Part shown: piece by piece, positions 10,875 to 22,439 of the stretch | Layout: each line of letters starts with the position of its first letter | How positions within the stretch are numbered: the stretch's first letter is position 1 | From: Seiridium cupressi | Taxonomy: Eukaryota > Ascomycota > Sordariomycetes > Amphisphaeriales > Sporocadaceae | Length of the DNA: 64,000 bases | Direction: 5' to 3' | Assembly: GCA_036674765.1 (NCBI GenBank) | Contig: JARVKI010000007.1 | Location: forward strand, 372,001 to 436,000 | Notes under the pieces: generated by a model | Told to the model about the DNA's origin: nothing | Seen by the model: only the letters and a program-made list of their open reading frames with translations | Database searches by the model: none | Made by a program: the position numbers and the translations under genes

Positions 10875-12335
10875 ATGTCCACGTCGAAGAGTTCCAAGAG
10901 AGAATCTCTCCTTCTACAACTCAAGTCCTTTCTTAAACGATTCTCGAACCAACAACAGGCAGCGTTACCGGCCGCAGCACAAAACATGGGGACTCAACCG
11001 CAACCACCCACAATAGCTATTCTTGGAGCGGGCATCGGTGGACTAGCTCTTGCGATCGGGCTCATCAAGCGTGGCGTGCCTGTCACGGTGTATGAATCAG
11101 CCGAGGCATTTTCCATGATTGGCGCAGGAATTGGACTTGGGCCAAACTCCTTGCAAGCCATAGACATTATCGACAAAAGATTTCGTGAGAAATACAACAA
11201 CGCCAAAACTGCGAATGAAAAGCCCGAGTTTGAGCATAGTGTCTTCGATGCACTCTATGCTGAAGAAGGATTCGGCGAAAAAAGGGGCTGGACCCGAGGT
11301 TCGATTGGCGCGCCGTACTTCACAAGGAGCAGCGCGCACCGTAAAGACTTGTTGGAGATTATGGAGAGCTTTATTCCCGATGGCACGGTCAAGTTCAGCA
11401 AAAGAGCCCAGTCTGTGACGGAGAAAGGGGACAAGGTCATTGTCGCTTTCACCGATGGTGAGGCCATTGAAGTTGATGCTGTAATTGGTTGTGACGGAGT
11501 GAAGGGCATAACTCGGGGGGCCGTTCTCGGCAATCTTGCTCCCGAGCAGGTTCAACCGACCTACTGCGGTATGTATATCTACAGAGGGATTATACCCATG
11601 GATGACGCCAAGGAAATCCTTGGTTATCATGCAGGAGATGCCAAATGGTTCATGATGAAGGGGACAGGAGTTGCTATTTATCCCATTTCCCAGGGTAGAG
11701 AGGAGAACTTTGTCTTCTTCATTACGGACAACAAACCGTGGACACAAGGAGACTCGCCTGTTCCGTGCACTAAGGAGGAAATGGTGGAGGACCTCAAGGA
11801 CTTTGACCCTCGGCTCTTGAAGCTCCTCGACTATGCCAAGCCTCTTCGATGGCCAACATGGCATCACCCCAACACTCCTACATACTACAAAGGACGCATT
11901 TGTCTACTCGGCGATGTTGCACACGCCTCGAGTCCTCACCAGGCAGCTGGCGCTGGACAGGGACTGGAGGATGCTGTCGTACTATCACACCTTTTATCTC
12001 TCGTCAAGTCTTCTGACCAACTTGAGATTGCTTTCAAGGTGTACGACTCGATCCGACGACCCCGTGCGCAGAAAGTCGTCAACACGAGTTTTGAGGCCGG
12101 CCAAATTTATACATGGCTTCACCCTGAGATTGGAGATGATATGAACAAGATTGTCGCCAACGCAAATCAGAGATTGCACTGGATTTGGCAGCACGACCTC
12201 CGTGCAGATTGCCAGAACGGAGAAAGGGAATTCGACAATTTAGTGGCCTACCACCAATCTGGCTCGGTAAACAATGATACGCTCAAGGCACCACCAGTAA
12301 CTCAGACCCAGGAGCTGACATCTACTGTCGCATGA
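10875..12335 (+). CDS. FAD-dependent monooxygenase, salicylate-hydroxylase-like
   Basis: A single-exon class A flavoprotein monooxygenase (PF01494), about 486 residues from the ATG at 10875. It would use NAD(P)H and O2 to hydroxylate an aromatic or heteroaromatic ring. Visible motifs are the N-terminal FAD fold ILGAGIGGLALAIGL, the middle GCDGVKG, and the second FAD motif LLGDVAHASSPHQAAGAGQGLEDA-like stretch in the last third (the GD motif). The ATG at 10986 (MGTQPQPPTIAILGAG) gives the length usual for the family, so the extra 37 residues from 10875, rich in Ser, Lys and Arg, are either leader or a possible organelle-targeting segment. The closest characterised kinds are salicylate 1-monooxygenase and 6-hydroxynicotinate 3-monooxygenase; I cannot choose between them. 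It converges with the racemase-superfamily gene, which could act on a ring-cleavage product. Confidence 0.88.
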   Translation: MSTSKSSKRESLLLQLKSFLKRFSNQQQAALPAAAQNMGTQPQPPTIAILGAGIGGLALAIGLIKRGVPVTVYESAEAFSMIGAGIGLGPNSLQAIDIIDKRFREKYNNAKTANEKPEFEHSVFDALYAEEGFGEKRGWTRGSIGAPYFTRSSAHRKDLLEIMESFIPDGTVKFSKRAQSVTEKGDKVIVAFTDGEAIEVDAVIGCDGVKGITRGAVLGNLAPEQVQPTYCGMYIYRGIIPMDDAKEILGYHAGDAKWFMMKGTGVAIYPISQGREENFVFFITDNKPWTQGDSPVPCTKEEMVEDLKDFDPRLLKLLDYAKPLRWPTWHHPNTPTYYKGRICLLGDVAHASSPHQAAGAGQGLEDAVVLSHLLSLVKSSDQLEIAFKVYDSIRRPRAQKVVNTSFEAGQIYTWLHPEIGDDMNKIVANANQRLHWIWQHDLRADCQNGEREFDNLVAYHQSGSVNNDTLKAPPVTQTQELTSTVA

Positions 12336-12930
12336 GGATGTATTCTGCATCGGGATCAATTTCTGTATAGACTTAGAAGGGAAGAATCCCTAAGGCACTT
12401 GCACATAGGAGTAAATCATTGGAACAGATCAACCTCGTCAACAGAGAATTCCGAGGTTTACATCCACTGTGACTGTGTGACTATAGCAAGAGACCTTAGT
12501 CCTGTGGGCACTTTCCTCGAGCACCCTGGTATCGCAGTTAAAGGGTATTGTTGTTAGGTAGGTACAGACTTGACATTGTAAGTTATCGTGAAACTTTTCG
12601 CAAGCTGCCCTGGGATTCTCTACGCGCAGCCTATCCTCCAAGGATACATTATATCAGGTAGTGCTCGGGCAAACAAAACGTCTTTTTTTGCTTAGATGCT
12701 CGTTAATGGGTGCAGTCAGTCAGTCTTATGGAATCCAGGGAGTTTACCCCGCAGCAGCGTATTTCCCCGTTCAGTGCTTCTGGGGCTCTGGGTCAGTAGG
12801 ATATCCACCAAGTACCCCGCCATCAGTGGACATGTGAAGACTGGCCCAAAGAAAACGACATTAAAGACACAGTTTCACGGCTGGGGATCAAGAATAACAC
12901 GATTCAACAGCACAGTGTCAATTTTGTCAG
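12336..12930. other. Convergent 3' intergenic region
   Basis: The 3' ends of the flavoprotein and racemase-like genes face each other here. Nothing else is recognisable; it presumably contains both polyadenylation regions. Confidence 0.5.
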
Positions 12931-13909
12931 CTAGTGCTTCTCCAAGAGAGATCCAAAACCTGCGACCTTGTCCTGAATGCCGTTTGTGCGATACGCGTGC
13001 CACAAAGTAGCTGTGTTGATGGCTATGACGGGCTTTCCGAGCTCCTCCTCCATTTCAGCAGCCGCCTTTGCAGCTGGCAGGTTAGTGCCTGCTTGTATTA
13101 AAGCATCAACATCTGGCGCGTTGACGGTTCGGAATGCCTCTTTGATGGTGTCGGGATGGACCTCGGCGATCGATGTTGCTGTGTCGCAACGAAGACCCTT
13201 GATCATGTGGACTTCATAACCCATCTGAGTGAAGAAATCGACAACCTTGAAACTCCAGTGTTAGCAGAATATTTGTCGATCTGGGGGTTTCCGCTGTTCT
13301 CTTACCTGCTGGTCACCGACGGCTTGGTAAGGGGTAATGATGCCAATCTTCTTTGCACCATACTAGAACACGCGGAGTCAGTATCTACTTCTTCTAACAT
13401 GCTTGATGACTTGTTGGGAGTTGAAAAACACGTTTCAAGAGCAGAAACGCTGAATCAGGAACCGGTAAACTCCCAAAACAGGCTATACGGGGTATGAAAT
13501 AACTCTGGAAGTTGCTTACGGCGTCGAGTGCTGCCCTTGCTGCCAGAGCACCCGTCGTCACCCTCAAGCCACCGGACTTCTCAGTCATGAACTGCTCGAA
13601 CTCCTCAGCTCCCTTTTGCCCGCCCCAGAAGGTCTCCGCACTCATGCCCATGACCATATAAGTCGGTAAGCACGAGCAGACACGTTCAACGGCTCCCCCG
13701 ATTGTGCCTCGGAGCTGCTCGAGGAATTTCACCATGGTCTCGTCATCGTTGAGATTTGGGTTCGCAATCTCGATTCTGCCGCTATGCCATGAGACGCCGG
13801 GGACGGTCATCCAGTTGAACTCGGCCTCGACGACGGTGTTCGTAGCTGGTACGATCAGTCCGAAGCGTGCCCGCGGAGAGACATAGCTGACAGGAGCTTG
13901 AGGGGCCAT
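12931..13909 (-). CDS. Asp/Glu racemase superfamily protein (arylmalonate decarboxylase / maleate isomerase-like)
   Basis: A 253-residue protein in three exons (13909-13520, 13362-13306, 13245-12931), all phase 0 joins, with introns of 157 and 60 nt. It belongs to the Asp/Glu/hydantoin racemase superfamily, in the branch with maleate cis-trans isomerase and arylmalonate decarboxylase: GLIVPATNTVVEAEF near the N-terminus, GIITPYQAVGDQQV in the middle, and GKPVIAINTATLWHAYR near the C-terminus. At the two places where characterised members carry catalytic cysteines I read glycine (MGMSAETFW and QAGTNLPA), so normal two-cysteine chemistry seems impossible. Related sequences with these same signatures exist, as far as I recall, so this may be a real cysteine-less subfamily rather than a damaged gene. 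The start at 13909 is chosen because it begins just before the conserved domain. Substrate unknown. Confidence 0.83.
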
Positions 13910-16451
13910 GGTCGATACACAAATACGGTAGGCTAGTATCCTAAAAGCAATGAAATGCACGAATCACTTTACTAGAGAGGTTTACCAAGTTCTGCTTATG
14001 GGCTTTTGAGATTTATTCCTAATCCTGATGTTCCGGCATCGCCAGGCTTCCTTCCGGATCGGAGAGCATCGAAACCGAACCCGTATTATTGTTGAATAGC
14101 TTCTCCACGGCGGCGAGCCGCGGCATTGTAGCGATACTATCTGCGACAGCGTCTGACAGATCTGTGGGGTTACTGACGGCACGCCTAGCGTTATCGCGAG
14201 CCGTCAGCTCATTCTCATGCGTTATGCATTGATTCGACGCATTCCCGGAAGCTACTTCCCGACGCCTGCGCAAGGTTGCCCACTGGCAACGGAACTACCC
14301 ACATTTTCCCGATATTGATCGGTGCAGCTATTTAGTTAGTCAGCTGTCAGCTAGTATTCTCCGCCACAGATGGATCCAAGCTGCCGAAGGTCAAGGATTA
14401 TCGGAAGCATCTTTTTGATCTTATCTACGAAACTGTGTGATTGATTTATGGTAGATCTAATACTGAATTGGAAGCCTTGACATAGCTTTCATTTGCAATT
14501 AATAGTAGTTGAAGGATTATCTTTCTTCCCCCCTCTTCCAAATCTAGGGGCAAATTGAATTGTTTCTTATCACAGGGGCTCCATTCCCTCAGAGCTGCTC
14601 GATGCGCGTTATCACAATATTGAATTCGAGCGATCAGATGGCCGGAGAACGGAAGCTTCCAGGGGGGGGGGTTAATTGTTGGCGCTCCTTTGCATGCTGT
14701 TTCTCCTCGGCAGAATCACTAAATTCTTTGTTGAAACGGAAGCACTGACATGTGTCATGTATATAGCAGGAAGGGCTTTATGTTGGTGACTGGATGGATG
14801 CACGCTCCTAATGACTTGAACAACCAAACCAGAGACGCGCTTGCAAGCAGAAGACAGATCCAGAAATGAAAGCGCAGGTGAAGTGCAGTTCTAGTCTGTG
14901 GTGCATGACTGCGAAGTTGACATTGAGTAATAGAGTCTGTTTGACGATAACCTAAACTTGAGTCGAATACATGCGGACGACTTAAGATGACCATGATCCC
15001 CCTTATTTATTACCATAATCATGGCCTTGTGGTGGGGAGAAGTAGATACAACGGCAGCCTCATACTACAAGTTGTCTCGTTTTCTAAGTTGACACATATC
15101 CGCAAAAGTCATCACTGGAGGGCAGTTCATGCCGAGTGAAAAAGAAGTTTGGGAAGATTGATCAAACAAATGTTTCCGTCATGGATTTTGATTAGGAGAG
15201 TGAGGCATAAAATCAATCAGCAGATTGTATCGTTAACTACATGTACCTACCTAGGCTTTATTCCATTATCATAGAGGAGCGGCTACACCAATGGCTGCCC
15301 GTTTCACATTGTCGTTATATCTTCTTTCGTGTGCTAACTGCTCTGTATAGCATAAAACTCACTCAAGTTAGCCATAAATAAAAAATTCAGACGGACAGAT
15401 AAATGGCCTCTTCTAGAATGATATGACAGGCGCTTCATTATGCAAGCCTCGGAAATTATTTCAGTTACTCAAAGTTCGAGACTTAGTTCTTAGTTCTAGA
15501 TAAAGCTAGAGGAACATGATTCGGATAGCGCGTCAGCATTCACTTTCATGACAGATTATTAGTGGAAACGCATGTAAAGATGTAGTTCATCTGCATAAAA
15601 ATATATCACAAAACTCGACAGCCTCCGCAAACATTTCCACTTGGCCATGAATCAAAAAGACTGGTCTCAGGACGAGTAGAGTAAAGACAAACAAAACTCA
15701 GCGTGATTTCAGGCGTATTATTTTTCGAAGGCTAGTTTGCAACATCTGATCCGAAGATCATGACAAGTGTACTTGTCGGTGCAAAATAACGAGTGAGCGC
15801 GGTTGCCAAGCTCCCCTTTAAAATTTTTGTGAGGTTCCCATCGGTGGTGAAAGGACAGAACGTTGTCCCGAACAGCGTCCGGCATCACAAGAAAGTGCAC
15901 TTGACTGACGAGCAAGGATCGAGTTCGCATCGAAGCAATCAATCATCTTTGACCAAAGGAAATCCAATCTCATATCACTGCATGAATCCTAGTAAGGTTG
16001 ACCACTTCATAGCTGGGAGTAAGGCTTGAGATCAAATTGTCAGAACTTCACATTATCCCAGTGTCCCAATCGATTCTATTCTACTGACTCCATCTCAGAA
16101 TTTCGATTGATCCAAGCTTGTTGTTTGACAGCAAATCCGAATGATCACGCACCCACCAAAGGGAAGTCACCATTTGACAAACCCGGCCCATTCCACTGGA
16201 CGGGACTGGGCACCTGCCAAAAAGAAAACAAAACCAGAAAAAAACACAAGTTCTGCATCAGCTCACAGCACCTTACCTACATTGTAGGTGGCAGAAGGCA
16301 CGATCATCTACTGCCTTGATCTCATCCAACCTTCACTGACTCCTCCCTCATCTTCCTGTTCTTTCATCCCACACTCTTTCCGTCCGATCTTCTTTCCTCC
16401 ATCCCGACCTATCCACCAATTCCACATTGCCTTCGGGCCACGAGAATTGCC
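13910..16451. other. 2.5-kb gap without a supported gene
   Basis: AT-rich, with short reading frames on both strands that show no domain. A run of nine G lies near 14670. No element ends, tRNA or other RNA gene could be supported. Confidence 0.5.
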
Positions 16452-18521
16452 ATGAGTCATGCCAATCCTGCAACACACCATGGAAATGGATCCCGGCTTC
16501 ATCCTGCCAATGATGCAATTCATCCAGACTGCGATCTTGTAGACGAGTCTACCCATACTGGTCCCCATGCAGAGCCTGCAGCCCGACCAATCCCTCTGAC
16601 TTGCGGGATCTGCCCCAAAGTCACCAAGTTCTCCGATGTTTCTCACCTGCTCACTCACATCGCATCCAAGGGCCACTTGTCAAACATGTTCAAGCTGGAC
16701 ATTGCCAAGTACACTAATGATGATGCCCGCGAGCGACTAGAAGACTACCAAGCTTGGTTTGACGAGTACAACATTCGCGAACTTCTCCAGAACAGAAGCG
16801 AGAATCGAGTTCAGAAAAGCAGCAGTAGCCGAGGCCGTGGTGGCACGCGTGGAGGCACCCCAGCCGTCAGCCTTCGTAGTGAGCACGGATCAGTGGTGAA
16901 TCGAAACGGCAGCGGACGAAAAATCGTGGCAAAAGGCAAGCAGGTGAGTGCGATCCCTCATGTCGTCTTTGGCGATTCGGTTGTCCCATGGAAAGCTCTA
17001 ACCGAGTGACTGGCACAGCGCGTTCGTGATAACTCCAAGTCGGCAACCCACGCAAATCCTATCAAGTGCGAGCCCGATGATGACTTCGAGTCTGTCTCAG
17101 ACTTCACTCCCTCATCGCACGCACACGTTCAACGACCTTGGAACCCGGGCCATGATATCCAATCATGGCCCAGTCTGCCTCCGTGGAATGGTGCTTACTT
17201 TGGACATGGATTCCAGCAGGACCTGAGTTTTGGCATTGGACAAGGCGAGGAAAGAATTGCGAACCACCACGAGGATGTCGAAACTTCATCCAAGTACGAG
17301 CCATCTGATATGGAAGATGAAGACGAGGGTGACACCAGCCTTCTTCGCTCCGAAGATACGATGGATACAACGATTCCAGAAGTGGACGTTCAGGCCGTTT
17401 CGGAAGAGCTGGTGCTCGAGGAGCGTGAACGGGTTCACTTCCGGAAGTATCTCAAGGGGGAGATCGCAAAGCTCGACGGAGTTGGTGGTTTCGACGCGGC
17501 CCCAGAGGAACAGCGCAGAAAGCGAAATCAGAAGAAGGACCCTTCTGTCCTAGTCCATATGGAGGCTAGCTCTCGAGCAGTCCAGACTCTCGAGCATGTG
17601 ACAGATTTGAACTTCAGTCACGTTCGCTGGCGAGATGTCTATGACGACCCTTCCGTAAATGGAAGTGAAGTAAGTTACCGTTACCGGCCACCCGTGAAGC
17701 GCATATTCTGACAGATTCAAGGACGAGTGCAACGAACCGAAACCTGCAAAGAAGTCTAGGCGCCGATCACCCAAGAAGACTCGCGGAAAAGTAGACAGAA
17801 CACGAGCCATCAAAGTCGAAGAGGCGACTTCCCGCGAGTCCAGTGTTGCCTCAACTACTGATGGCTATCGAAGAGGACGTTCAGCACGAAACACGGGCCG
17901 AGCTTCCACGCGATCTTCAGACTCCAGAACAGCTCCCCTGCAGGAACTCTCTCAATCATCTATGCCTATGAATAGATTGACACGTTCTGCACAAGCTGGT
18001 ATGAGCTCTATGCCGGGTGGTTACAGCACATCTAGTGATAGCTTACCTGGACGTGTTCGTATTGGAAACCGAGTGGTAGACGTGTTCAGAGACAACGTCG
18101 ATCCTTTGCCTAGTGAGGGTTGGTTCACCCTCGAGGAAATGGCTCGGGAACTGTGCTGTTTCTAACCATGTTTACAGGTCCCGAGGAGGATCTCCAACTC
18201 CATCAACGGTATGAGCCATATGCCGACCTGCCAGCAATGGCACTAACTCCCCACAGACACGATGGTCTTCATGGCCTAGCACTACGCCCTGGCGATGTCA
18301 ATCTTCCACTTCTGTCGCCAACTCCTCTGCTAAAGCGTCATACGGCCGCTCGGCTGTTCCATGGTAAAGAGAACAGCCGAATACCGTATCAGGCCTCATC
18401 GGCCACCACAAACCCTTACCTTAACAATCCCGAGTCCCTTGACGGAAACTCGTTCAATCCTCTCTGTGTGCAGAGCCAAGAGAATTCTAGCGTTCGGGGT
18501 TTCTCATCATATGACATTTGA
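16452..18521 (+). CDS. Zinc-finger-like, low-complexity nuclear protein of unknown function
   Basis: A predicted 627-residue protein in four exons: 16452-16943, 17019-17669, 17722-18118 and 18178-18521; the total of 1884 nt is in frame, and the introns are 75, 52 and 59 nt with normal branch sites. Near the N-terminus is a possible C2H2-type finger: C51, C54, H65, H69, with a further H75. It is followed by Arg/Gly/Ser-rich stretches, an acidic middle part (EPSDMEDEDEGD), and a very basic Lys/Arg/Ser-rich segment at the start of exon 3 (KPAKKSRRRSPKK) that looks like a nuclear localisation signal. The C-terminal 115 residues are Pro/His/Leu-rich. I do not recognise a named family; the composition fits a chromatin or RNA-associated nuclear factor, which is inference. 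The third intron is needed to bypass a stop after MARELCCF. Confidence 0.75.
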
Positions 18522-18737
18522 TACCTATGGAAACTTTAGCTGGCGGTGGATTTCTTATTAATTTGGTGCGTTTTCTTTTGTCATTATTGGTCCGGCTATC
18601 TTCATGGCTTATCGCATGGGACCTGTACATTAGTACAATAGATAGGCGCGCTTTCTTTCTTAGTTCGTTCTTGGTGGGAATAACCGCACGATAGCACCTT
18701 ATAAAACAATCCAGGCGTCACAGCACACCCATACAGT

Positions 18738-20928
18738 TCAGGCACAAGTCCAGGTCTCTGCGGAGCTGATGTTCCCTGCTCCAGTGTACTGCAACTCCTT
18801 CGGATATAAGCACAGGTTACGGGTCAACCCATTCCCACTAGCTGCCAAGATATCCGGCACTGTTCCGTTCTCTACCCAGCTAATCAGCACATCGAAAGGG
18901 TCTACGGGCTCGGCACCGTATCCTCCTCCGCAATGCCCGACTCCTGGAGCCAGGAATAGACGGTAGAATTCATGAACGTCAATAGTTGAGCTCATGGTCT
19001 CCTGCACGCGAGTCCAATAATCCGCGGTTTCATTGGCATAGCTAATTGCGAGCATCACGTTAGCTTTGCTTGATATTACCATTTACTCATCCCAGGAGTC
19101 CTAAATGTTTTCACGTTTGTTTTTTGAGTTTAACTAGCAAGAAGCCAGCAACTCCTCCACAACGAGGATAGCAGCAACAAGACAATCTCGTCAACTACTC
19201 ACTATATTATTAATATTGCATTAGCCTCTGACTCTGGTGCTCAGAGGTTCCTCGGGAAGGAAGATGATTTCAATGTTTTATACGTACCATGTTTGGATCT
19301 GCCCAGCCGTGCCACTACGACACTGGAGGTTAGCCGCATTTTCCTCAAAGATGCCGAGAATCTGTAGAGAATCGAAGCTCATGCTTCAAGAGCGGGGAAT
19401 GCCAATCAAAGGTGGTTTCCAACGAATGTGCTGCAAATAATCTGAAACGCCACCAAAATTCGCTTACAGAAAGCAGTTTCCCCCCAGCCTGGTAAAAAGG
19501 TGTCAAGTCATGGTTATCAGTGCCAATCAATGAGTTCTCTACATCGAACCAGCGTCAGTCGTTACTCGTGTGGACTAGTTCGGGGAGTATCAACACGGAT
19601 CTCGGAAATATGTGACGCTCTGAAACATTGATTCCTCTCCGAGAATGAGGCCAGGCCAAGAACGAGGAAGCCAAGAATGTACTTACGCTCTTGAAAAGCT
19701 AAATTAAAGATTTCCGGAAATGTAGTATAGTTGATTGCTGACACATTGAAATCAGTATCGTTCATCACCCAGCCTCTAGTGAAGCCAGATGCATCCTGCT
19801 GCGGAGTGGTGCCAGCAAGTGTGCTGTACGAAGCTCCTTTGGCGATTCCAAAGTACAACCAGTCACCATTGGTGTCCACTGGCCCATAGGCAATTTTATT
19901 CCATATCATGGCGTGTGTCTCGGTGATTACAGTGGCCCCATTATCGTTGCAGGAGGTGGCGGGATATCCGACCCAGATCGTGGCATTGGCCTGACATGTC
20001 GGGGGATTCGAGATGAGACCATCCGAGCCTTGGTCATCAATATCACACAGCTGTATCGCACCGCTAGTCAAGGTGTCGAACACACATGCAGGCACAAATT
20101 CACCTTCGACATTTTGAACGACATAGGGCCAAAGTCGTGATACCTGGAAGTGCGTATAGTCCAGTGGTGGCGAAGCTGCATAAATACCAGAGTAGTCCGC
20201 GGGATATCTTTGGGCTTCCATGTAGCCCTGCCGACCGCCATTTGACTAATAGGATGTTAGTTTCTCGTATCGACAGTGTAATGATAAACAACAGGCCCAT
20301 TAACTGGGACCTGGTCATCACTTTCTCCTCAGTCTGTTCAAGCTGAAACATGACAATAGCGACCGCAACATCTGACGGCCTGGCCGAAATGGAAATTTGG
20401 GCTTTATTCTGTACTCACACATCCATTCCAATAGGAGTTGTTGGCGGGAGTGCCATAGAACTGTTCAACGAGCGCCTTGCCGACCACAGTCATGTCGTGA
20501 ATCGAGAGATAAGCAAAGTTCTTCCGCAGCTGGGGGTTGAAGGCGAAGTTCGTCGAGTTTGAGTCGTCGGGAAGGCCGCCATCGGTGGTACTGACTGCCC
20601 ATCCAGACTCAGCGGATGTGGTCAGCTGTGCAGCAGACCCGCCTGTCGAGAAACCGCCACCGCCGGTGCCCTGGAAGCGCCCATTCCAGTTGTTGATGGG
20701 AAGAAACGTTATAACGGACACGTTGTCGCTCGCGCCGGTATGGGTGAGATACACATAGACCTCACAGATCCCACTGTTCTCCACGGCGGTGAGAGAAGTG
20801 ACTGACGCATCTTCCACTGCAGGCGCTGTAAGCGAGACACAAGCCGTGGCTTGTCGCTTCTCGTCCAAGCTTGATACGGCACTGACGGTTGCGAGTGCCG
20901 CGACGAGGGAAACTTTGATTGGCTTCAT
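18738..20928 (-). CDS. Tannase / feruloyl esterase family secreted hydrolase, last junction out of frame
   Basis: A secreted serine esterase of the tannase/FaeB family (PF07519), which cleaves feruloyl or galloyl esters outside the cell. A signal peptide (MKPIKVSLVAALATVSAVSS) starts at 20928. Readable exons are 20928-20419, 20245-19687, 19538-19468, a 27-nt exon 19314-19288, and 19041-18738. The nucleophile motif GCSNGGRQGY is formed across the first junction (C170|S171), the acid residue lies in the 27-nt exon (WHGWADP), and the His motif VGHCGGG is in the last exon, matching the CS-D-HC arrangement of the family. The exons sum to 1471 nt, one base too many: using the good GTACGT donor after the short exon, the last exon is out of frame and hits an early stop, losing the catalytic His. 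Either a one-base insertion broke the gene or I misplaced one splice site. Confidence 0.72.
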
Positions 20929-22439
20929 GGTGCGTTTTTCTAGAAGAAATCACGAAACTATGTTCCTTGGAATGCGAACCAAGACTTCACTGAACTCAAC
21001 TCGGTTGGTTGAGGCGTGGCCAGTGGCATCATCGGTGTCATGTATTCGTCTTGGCTGCTCTTTGGCTCCATCCAATCTCAATCCTGGAAACATTCTCCTG
21101 TACTCGACCGGTAGTATAGCACATTATTGCCGTTTGTAGAGGGTGCCAGCCGCGCCAGCGTCCACCCAGATCGACAAGGTAGATCTTCAATTGGAGTCAT
21201 GCCATGCACCATGTCGCTCTGCCGTCCTTGGCAGCCCTAACATTCCGGGTCCTTTGTTTAGCTTGTTTCCACCTACCCTGTGGGGAAGTCTTCCCGAACC
21301 CACCCCTGCCAGGAACAAAAGCTTCATGTGCGTGTCGATTCTGGATCATATTCTGGCTTCAATGTATGGCCAAATTGAGATTGAACCATCCTTCATACGA
21401 ATGATGCGAAGCATTATTCCAGAATCCCACGGGCCTGGTCCGCGGGAACCAACTCCTCGGTAGGTACAATAATTATACTAGAAATGGCGCGGCATAATGC
21501 TAGACCCGGCACTTGAATGTTGAGGGAGGAAACATGGATTTACTTGGAAATTCCAAAGCTTTGGATGTCTTCTTCTCATATCCTTCCCAAGATATCAATC
21601 GTAGGTCGGGGAATTCCTAGTCGAGTGCTCGGGACAGAGCCCTGCTGCTCGACTGTAAGCTCTAATAAATCCTAGTTGCATGCAACGATTTATAGGAGTT
21701 TCTCAGGGGAGTGACGAGCGCGCACTCTTATTGTTTCCCTCCGTGTCGTCAATATGCAACGACACAGGCTGTTGATCAAGACCGGGCTTAAACTATGCAC
21801 CAAGCCCTACACAGAGCCGTCGGGTATTGATATTGTTCCGTTGGAGTCTCCACTGCTTAAGCAAGGGAAACAGGCTAAGCCACTAAAGTGCATCTTGTTT
21901 CATCGAAATGTGGATTTTGAGCTCATGTCAAGCTTCTGAAATGAATCATATCTTTCATATTATATCTCAATGCTTCCTTGGCCAAACCTCCACGGAGCTG
22001 TGAAGACATGCACCTGAAAACCTCTCCAGATCGAGAATGTGCGCATTCAGGCCCCAAGGTCCAACAACGCTGGGCGCACTCGAATATTATCGAATTCGAA
22101 CACAAATAACTCTAAGTTTTCCAATCATGTGCTCGCAGACATGATATCAACCTTTATAGCAGACAGTTCTCGTTGAACTCGGGATATAATCCTCAAAACG
22201 CTGCAGATATAAGCACGCAACAAGGACCGTAAACGCCAACTATGCTATTCTTGATTACACCCTTTTGATACCGCGTCCATTCAGACCTCATCCGGGAAAC
22301 TCATGTCGGCCGGGCGGAGGCGAACCTGGATGGTGCGTGTTACCCATCAATTCCACTGGGGGTGGTGGGGACGTTGGCTTCGGCTGTTCACTGTGACCAT
22401 GTCAGTTAGAAGCTCGTTCTTGAGTATCCGAAATGTAAC
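20929..22439. other. Gap without a supported gene
   Basis: This is the upstream region of the esterase and the downstream region of the cupredoxin-type gene. Reading frames of 60-116 codons on the plus strand here show no domain or splice continuity. Confidence 0.5.
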
